The notes beneath the pieces were generated by a model. The model worked only from the letters and a program-made list of their open reading frames with translations, was not told where the DNA came from and did not search any database. This document shows, piece by piece, positions 53,701-62,600 of a stretch of DNA of 64,000 nt (positions are counted from its first letter, which is position 1; each line of letters opens with the position of its first letter). The translations under genes and the position numbers were made by a program. This DNA is from Phoronis australis (taxonomy: Eukaryota > Phoronida > Phoronidae): the NCBI GenBank assembly GCA_002633005.1, contig NMRA01000287.1, positions 223,393-287,392 on the forward strand, given 5' to 3'.

Positions 53701-55843
53701 GTCTAAACATTTCATATTAGCCGGATGAGCCATTTCGGAGACATGTTGCTCTAAAATTTTCACTCTTTTTGAGTGTCCTCCATTATCTTAAAGGAGAATG
53801 CCACCTGATTCAATTAGTCTTTTTTATCGTCTTAATCGCTCGATATCCACATCGCCTCGCATACGTTCGACCTTACCTTGCTGAGAGGTGTCGCGATAAC
53901 CTCAGGAAGGTGAGAAACAACGCAGCGACGTTCAACGGTTAGTGGTTTATTTGCAGAGTAAATGCGCATCGTTCCCACTTGTCCGAGTTATGCAACTGCG
54001 AGGAAAGCGGGTATATCGTTTTTTCGACTTCCTGGAGAGTCTGAAGTGCTTAGGAAGTGGCTTGCGGTAGTAAAGAATGAAAAGTACGCTGTTAATAGCA
54101 AGTACGAAGCCGTGAAACACCTCCGTGTCTGTGGCCGGCAGTCGTCAAATGCCGGGTTACCAAAGAACTATCTAACGCTCCGTTGCCTTTGCATGTTCAC
54201 GGCACCTCTCAAGTATTTCTTGATCACTGTATTCCGGTATTCCGATCCACCTGCGAAGACTTCGTTGGATGAGCGGATTGCGAGTTGCCATGTTGACGTT
54301 TATTATTCTGCGTTCTGTTTCAAAATTAATTATTCTCACCCTAACTATTGCTTATATAAAACTGAAACAAAGTCTGTCTCATAAGATACGGTTTGTAATG
54401 CCTTTGGAGTATTCGTGAGTGCTAATGTTTCCAGAAGCCAGCAGTGAATAAACCACTGCGTCACCGGCTTTAGATGCAATAAAGGTAATTGACCGGGCAC
54501 CGAAGCCGTGTGAGCGCATACTTATTCAGTGTTTGCTGCTAGAAAGCTGTTGTGAAACAATAACTCGATTTTATATGCTGTGACCACATGTTAAGGGAAT
54601 CTTTATTTAGATTTACAAATACATTTTTCACATCATTGGCCTTGACGTTTCTGTAAAAGGGCAACTTGACTTCACGATAACCGACAAGTAAGTAGATTTG
54701 CAGTTTCGTGACTAATTCACAAAAATAATTACAAAGTGCACTTTAATTCTTTGGCTCACTAGTGACTGGAGGTTTAGTTACCAACTATGTTCTTGATGTC
54801 CAGTCCCGGCGGCCGCGACGGGCCAAATCGGGTTCCGAGGCACTAGCTGGAATGACAATCGTTTTGTGTGTTTAGAACTGAAAAAATGCCAGTCTAAACG
54901 TGCAACACACAGTTATCTTTCATGTCCTTATTTCACGGAAGAACGATTCGAATTTATCTCCAAACAGACCCAAACTCCCGCGATCGACCATGACAAATTG
55001 GCCTACCGAACTTCAGAGTCTACACTCATTCATCAAACTCTGTAGGCTATCGTACTTTCAAATACCTACAAACCCGTAACAATGATATAAAACAACACGT
55101 TTGTTCAAGAACTCGATATATTTGTAAGGGTTTTACATCGAAGTTTGATGATTTATTGGTGTAAAACGATGCATTCAAGCGCCAAGTTGACACCACTAAG
55201 AGTGTTGTGAACGGCTGAACAGACTGCTTTCGAACCGATTACGTCATTGGTTAATTTCAACACCTCCGTCTGCCGTCAGGTGTCGGGTAAAACAACTCAA
55301 CTTGCTGTTATCGAGTGGAACTACTCGATCTAAATTGATACAAAATAGGTTGCTTTTTGGGCGGCATTCTCCTTTAAGTCGTCCATATAGTTATGACTAG
55401 GATAATAAAAAATGTCCAAAATTGATTTGCATACCTGAGACATTGCTCATTGAACTCAATAAAACACTTATCTTGCTTTGTACACTGTTCCCCAAAGCAG
55501 TTAAGAATTGCCTATGAAATGATTCTCTTTTGCAAGGACTACCAAAAATTGGTATTTTATGATCGTATACGAAAAGAATCAAGTTTCATGAAATGAAATA
55601 AGAATTAACATTTAGAAAGCTTAAAAAGCTTTTTTACGATTTCATATTCATCACTTTTATCAAAAGAAATTTGGTCATGTTATTCATGCCGTTGTTTTGC
55701 TGTGTGTGGAGCTTGTTTTTCCCAAAATTTTGGATCCTGTGACTGAATGAATTTCAAGCTAGTATCAAAACAGAAAATGTGTCCTTTTACCATTATCCAC
55801 TAAACCACAATAACACAACTCTCGCATAATATATATTTATATA

Positions 55844-55885
<42 letters not shown>

Positions 55886-56625
55886 TGTGCGCGCGCGCGC
55901 TTGAGTGCGTGTTTGTGTGTACCTTGCTAAAAACAATACGACTTGCGTAGTTGGATAACGTCTTCCTCCATTTCTCGTATTTTGTTAACGACAACACAAG
56001 GAATGCAAAAAGTATTTATCCAACAACTTAAGTAGAGAAGTCGTATTGTTTTAATGAACTCTGCACTTGAGAGGCATTACTGCCGATTTATATTACATGC
56101 AAGTATATGTATTTGTATGTATTGTGTGTCGATCGGTAAAATATGTTATTATCTGCATTTCATGGTTGAGGGGTGCTCGTTTTCCTTGCAGATATATTGC
56201 TTTTAATTTTCAGTCTTGGCTGCGATTTTGCAACCGAGTGAATATTCTGCTGCTTTCCGTAAGCCCAAGACACACTGGAAGAAAAACTGGTGTGATTAGG
56301 TGCGTTAGATGCCAGTGTAGTCCATGGTGAAATCTCGCGAACACTTGCGTGAGTTTGCGTTTTCACGTGTTTTGTTCCTAGTTACTGTTCACGGACATTT
56401 CTCTTGTTTTAGTTCACTGGCAATACCAATCCTACTGACGTTGTCTACCAGACTTTCGACATGCCACAGGTGGCTCGCTATGTCCGTTTGCAGCCGATTG
56501 CCTACAATTATCACAAGTCCATGAGAATCGAAATATTTGGATTTGACACTTTCAGTGAGTGTTGTCAGCAGCAACTTTTTTATTGGAGTACCTTCGTCAT
56601 ACTTTATTCTTGGATAATAATAATA

Positions 56626-56656
<31 letters not shown>

Positions 56657-59600
56657 CGATGATAATAATATCTTGCTAACTAATTAGGTATCTTCCTCAA
56701 CCGTGAATACTTTCATGGTCGCACATTTGTAATAGATTCACCGTGATGATGATAACGTGTTCCGACAGGGCTCTGTTTCATTAAAAGTGTCTTAAGTACT
56801 TTCAAGCCGTCTTGTATGCGCTGTGAAACTTCCAATGAAATATACTCTGTCATATAATTAGATTTCAATGTGCACTGCAATCGTTTTTTTCATTGCATTG
56901 GCTTAATTTTTCTAATTTAACCGAGTTAACTCTTATATTATCACATGTTTAAAACAGTCTAGAGAAACAGTTATTATGTGCATATCCAATTGGCTGGGGG
57001 TGAAACAACTTCCTAACGCACCAAGTACCACATCAGCAACTTAGTAGTGTGTAACAGGTTTAGAGGTTATACCTTTGTTTTCGTTGTTATGTTAATGTTT
57101 GCACTCGATTAATGAAGACTTTTCTGAGAAGTCCTCGAGTGATTCTTTAAGGCTACGATACAGTAATTGAATTTTTGTGCCACAGAACTGCCGCTTTTAG
57201 AGGGAAAAGTGAATTTCACCGGAAGTTCAGCCATTGAGGTGGGTTACGACTTGCCATTCCAGGCTCACGATTATTCACTGTCAATGATCTTCCGAACAAC
57301 GTCAGAGCGCACAGTGTTCCTGTCTAGACAAACCACAGGTAAGTAAAATGTGTGACCATTTGTATGTGGACAAAAAGTCTCATTTATGTATAGAATTTTG
57401 GCCATTGTTATCATTCACACGTATATTTTGTAACGGGTGTCATTTACATCGCGACAATGTCCGTCGATGTGCCCAGTTTGAACAAAGAAAGTCATTCATT
57501 TTTCTTAGCAATGGGTATTATAATGTAAAGACTTATCGCATTTTTATTACATTCAATGTTTTGCAATAGCTGGAGGTTCGTGGACACAGCAGGCCAAGCA
57601 GTTCGGACTTAAAAACGGCAAGTTATACCATGACGCCTATGGGGTGGGAACGGTTGGTAAGTGCTATATATGTATTGTTAGTGTTTGTTCAATGTGCTAA
57701 CAATAAGTGAATTTATGGCCTTCATATTTCTAGTCGAATAGCGAACATTATGACCTCTTATGTATTCGTGGTTTCAATTTTGTTGAGATAATTTGCACAT
57801 AATATAGCACAACGTCATAAACAGAACAACGAGAATGATGGGAATGAGCAGACTGGAGAGACAATGTTTCTTGAATGTTCCCGCTGGTGTTTTTTCCGTT
57901 TAGACAATGGCCGTGGCATAGAAACAAACACTGTTCAAATGCTTGCCTGTGCATTCTACGAATGTGACATATTGAAATAATACTTCACTTGCCAGAAACC
58001 TCAGTAAGTTCTATTTTCACGACCTTTCAGAGGGCCAGACTCCTGTCGCTGATGGATTTGAGCACCATGCAGTTTTTACATTCGAGGCTGCCAGTAACAA
58101 GTAATGATAAGTACAACTTGGAGATATCTGACCTTTGATGGAATTTCATCAACACATAACTGTGATAAATGTTAGCTTACCTCGGTGCTCCGTCAAGAAT
58201 ACGGCTAATACTTACCATCGCTGTCACGTTCAAACCTACCGAATGCATTTTCCTCATTACTTGTTCAGTTTTGCTGATTTTGGAAACGGAACCACTCCAT
58301 AATCAAATTTAATTATCTACACAATGCGCTGTGACATTGTTTAATCCTTTTGTTTCGATACTCATAGTCAATGATAGTGGTACTTGCCTTGTACATGAAT
58401 ATGCTCGGGAAAATCTCTAAATGTGTTAGCAAACGGATAGCAACATCGGGTTTGTAGCAGGCGTTCCATCGGGAAAATCTTGTTCTCCCTGAAGATGGCG
58501 ATACTGACGCTTCATTCGTTTCTTTTGAGAGACTAAACATGGCGACGGTGACCCTTTATTCGGGCATAGGGACCGAGAAAGTGCAAAGAACCCAAGATCA
58601 AACACCTCCGAATAATCGGTTATATTTGTTTGTAAGTTACACGACCACTCGATGCTTCCTTCCTCTAAATTTTCGCCTCTTGTTAGTTTAGAAGTTGGTC
58701 GGCATTGAGCCGTATCGGGAGTTGTCGTACTAGTTTTAACTATGCATGTTTTATTGATAATCGTCAAGTTCAATGAATTTGAACCAAACTGGTGTTTCAG
58801 GTTTACATTTTACTTGGATGGAGAACTTGAACAAAATAGCCAATCAAATCCAGCGCCTAGCATGAGTGGCGACAGTACAGCCCATAAGGTGTACTTAGGT
58901 AAGACCTTGAGATAAAACATGGCGACCTGGTTGAACATGTGCCTGTGTAAACCGTGCAAGCGAGGACATAACCTGTTCAGAGAGAGCAATGGGCCGCGGT
59001 ATTGGTTAGCTTTAAAGTTGGCAGAAATTATTGATTACACTATGTCAGCTGATGTATTGATTCAACTTCCAAATACTAGACATGACCAATAGTAGATCGA
59101 ACTTTTTCTTCTAAAGGTGAACGATATCGAGTTTTGTCTTGGTCTGTTCACTGAACAATATCATACAACGCGTCAAATGCAAAATGAGAATCCAAATAAG
59201 TTACCATTGGTGAAAACAAGTACTGTACATGTATTGTACAGGAATGCCAAGATAAACGATCCAGACTCCAGCATTGTGACAAACACATGAGGGTCCCTTA
59301 AATAAGCGCAGGGCGCGCGTTAGAATCAGTCATTACAAAAGGTAAAACTTCTGCAGAAAATAGGAGGAGTGCACTGTCAATAGATGCTCCCTGGATTCAC
59401 GAATGAAACATCGTTAATAATTGTGTGTTCATTGGTAAATATACGATGTTCATACATGTATTTCCCATCACTCTTTTTTCAGAATACAAAGAAAGGAAAC
59501 TGAATATAGAATTCAGTGGATACTCTAGAATCCTAATGCACTGATACGTTAGATACATGTACATGTATGAAGTGCTCCCTTGTCTGCCTTTTTCAGACTG

Positions 59601-62600
59601 CAATACGTAAATAGTTGTAACTCTTTACAGGCAATGTTGGAAGTCTGTACATGATGGGTGAAATCCGGCAGGTGGTGTATTTCGACTATGTTTTGAGCCC
59701 GGTGCAGGCTAAAAAGGAATGGAACAAAGGTATATCCTGACCTGTTTCTGATAGTGATCAACACTAAATTTGTACAAATGATTTGTTTCTGATAGTGATC
59801 AACACTGAATTTGTACAAAGGATTCTTTAAGTTAAAGTCTACGTTTGAAAGCATATCCACCAAACTTACATAGAAGCATTCACCTGAAAATTTACCGTCG
59901 CGTGAAATTGGAATGTTTCTCAAAATATGACACGCAATTCCCCAGTTATCGAATCGAACATCGAGTAAAATTTAGTGGTCACCAGTGCGGGTATTTGTAT
60001 GTATAACCAGTCACTTTTTACACGTTATGCATGTATCACAACATTTTTAACACCACTGTCATTTTTGCAGATTCAGGGTTTCTCTTTACGCATGTGCAAA
60101 CTTCGCTAAAACCAAGCAAGTCACATGTTTTCTAGCAGTGGACACTGAAAAATGAGCCCAGGATGGGTGGCATGTGGTTATCACGTGACTTTTGGCAAGT
60201 CGCATGAATTGTTAAATGCATAACGATTGATCGCATCACAGAAGGACGCGCATATGCATGTAACTTTTATCACCGAGTAGAAATTTGAGGCCACGAAGAG
60301 TTCTGAAAGTGATCGGACTGCATTTAGTGATGATTCAACAAAACGGCATTAGAACAGCAATCATTGATATGGTTTTGAAAGTTATTGAACGAAATTGTAT
60401 GCGGGCCATGGTGAATATCTGACTATACTTTGGACGGTGGATACACTCCAAGTTTTGTTTCAGAAAAATCACCCTTTGGTAGTCGTTCACTAAATCTAAA
60501 CCTTTCAAATAAATCCCAGCACCGTTCAATTAGAGGTATTATGTTACCAAAATGAATGTTATGGTCAACCAAATTTTTCAATAATTTCGAGCAGACTTAC
60601 CAATAACATCTTTTAGCTAGTAGCTCCTCAGGTCGTGGGCCAAACAGAAACATATGGTCGTGGGCCACACGAAACCACTACGTGGGTTGCAAGCGGTCCC
60701 TGTGCTGTAGGTTGCCGCTAGGATCAACTGTAGCTGAGCTGCATTTCGGTTTTTCTATGGCAGTTATTCCTATGTTTGGCAGCTACCCAAAAGGTGGCAG
60801 CACAGGCACTGGACATGCCAAGCTTTGTGATTGCTGACAGTTAATTTATTACAAAATGAAAGTTTTGCTTAACTTGTACAAGGGAACATAATAAAGTCAG
60901 GTTCCAATTGGGCAAAAAATGACTGTCGAGGGCACTTGGGGGTAATGCAGATGATAGTGATTGATTTTAACTAATTTTGGAGTGCTGAATCTAAAAAAAT
61001 GTATGCCGGGCTGGATTTTGCCTGCATAACCCTCAAATCCAAAATGGCCGCCATCGGAAATTGGAGAGTCCCTGTAAATGCCTTTTAAAATGAGTATGAT
61101 ACATTAAACTTCAGGTTTTCAGGTATTATAACATTTTGGTGCACCAAGGGCTGTTCCAGCGTGTGCTGTGGTTGTCAACAAGTTGGACTCCGGTGCACTA
61201 AAGCGTGCAAGTGTATGGGCTATCAGACACATTGCCATAATGTCAGTGATTGAGAAATGATTGAGTTGTTGATTACGATAACACTCGTGGCTCATGATGC
61301 CTGTGAAATATCATTACCCTGTAAGTATATCTCATTATAACGGTAATGAATCAAGAAGAGCTCGACCTTGGCACAATCGTTTAAGGAGCAAGATTGCTCC
61401 ATGAGGAACCACATTATTTGTCACGCTTTCTTTAACATGTATTGTTCTAAGAAAAGTTTTTAAGGAAAATATTCTGTTTGGCTTACTGTAAGTCTTATAT
61501 AAAACATGTTATTGTAGCACACGAGGTTTGTGTAGCAATAATAAAAATGAAACTGCACTAGAAGTGGCTTGTTTGCTGGTAACCCATTGCAACTGACATT
61601 TTCGTGTGTTCAAAACATCACACATATGCAAAATTCAACCTTTGAGCATAATCTTGACACCCAATCACTTAAATGGTGCTATAAATGAGCTTCCATTCAT
61701 GAGACATATCACTCAAGAGATAAGAATACTTCCTCAGGCATTAAAATTCCACGATGGCGGCTAGCGGCCATCTTAGATTTATCAATGACGTAAGAACAAT
61801 TCAATTTGCCGTACAATGTTATGTCTGAAACACTCCAAAACTAGTCTGAATTTATGTGTGAAAATCCACTGAAATATTTGAGCACACTGTATTTCCAATG
61901 GAAGATGTGCGGCATAATGTGACCATGACCTTTTCGCGTGACCTTGATCTCCAATCCCAAAAATAGTATCAGAATCGATTTTATAATACCTAAAAATGTT
62001 GTATCATCCTCAATTTAAAAGGCATTTATTAGGACTTGCCAGTTTCAATATGGCCGATAGCGGCCATCTTGGATTTGAGGGTTATGCCGGCAAAATCCAG
62101 CCCGGCATACAATTTTTTGTATTCAGCACCTCAAAATTAGTTAAAATCAATCGTCGGATCTGCATTAGCCCCAATGGCATCAACACCATTTTCAGAGGCC
62201 TTTTTGAAAATTGGAACCTGACCAATATACATGAGACTCTGCTTTCTCACAATTCAAAAATGCCAGTTTTCTTAAAAGTGCAATGTATCATATGACCACT
62301 TATATTGCAGAATGGAGTACCTATCAAACGCTGCCCCAGATTTCAGGAGGAAGCTACACCCCAGCAACTTTCAGAACTAAAAGTGGCGTCCGATACATGG
62401 CTGTCACTGATAACATTGGGAAGCCGTCACCATCCATTTTCAAGTGGAATCACACAGCCATGCAGTACGACTACTTAGAAACTCTACCCAGCCATGCCAG
62501 TGGATATTCAGCATTTTTTGAAGCTAGCAACCAGATATATTATGTGACGCCTCAGTTTAACAGTTCGTCAGTAGTTTATAAACTTGGAAGTGATGGTCGT

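Noticed and set aside
53962-54384. 140-residue plus-strand frame as a gene
   Set aside because: It is antisense to the decayed coding region of transposon copy 3.
55800-55997. Minus-strand frame with a (TH)n run
   Set aside because: Translation of the GT microsatellite.
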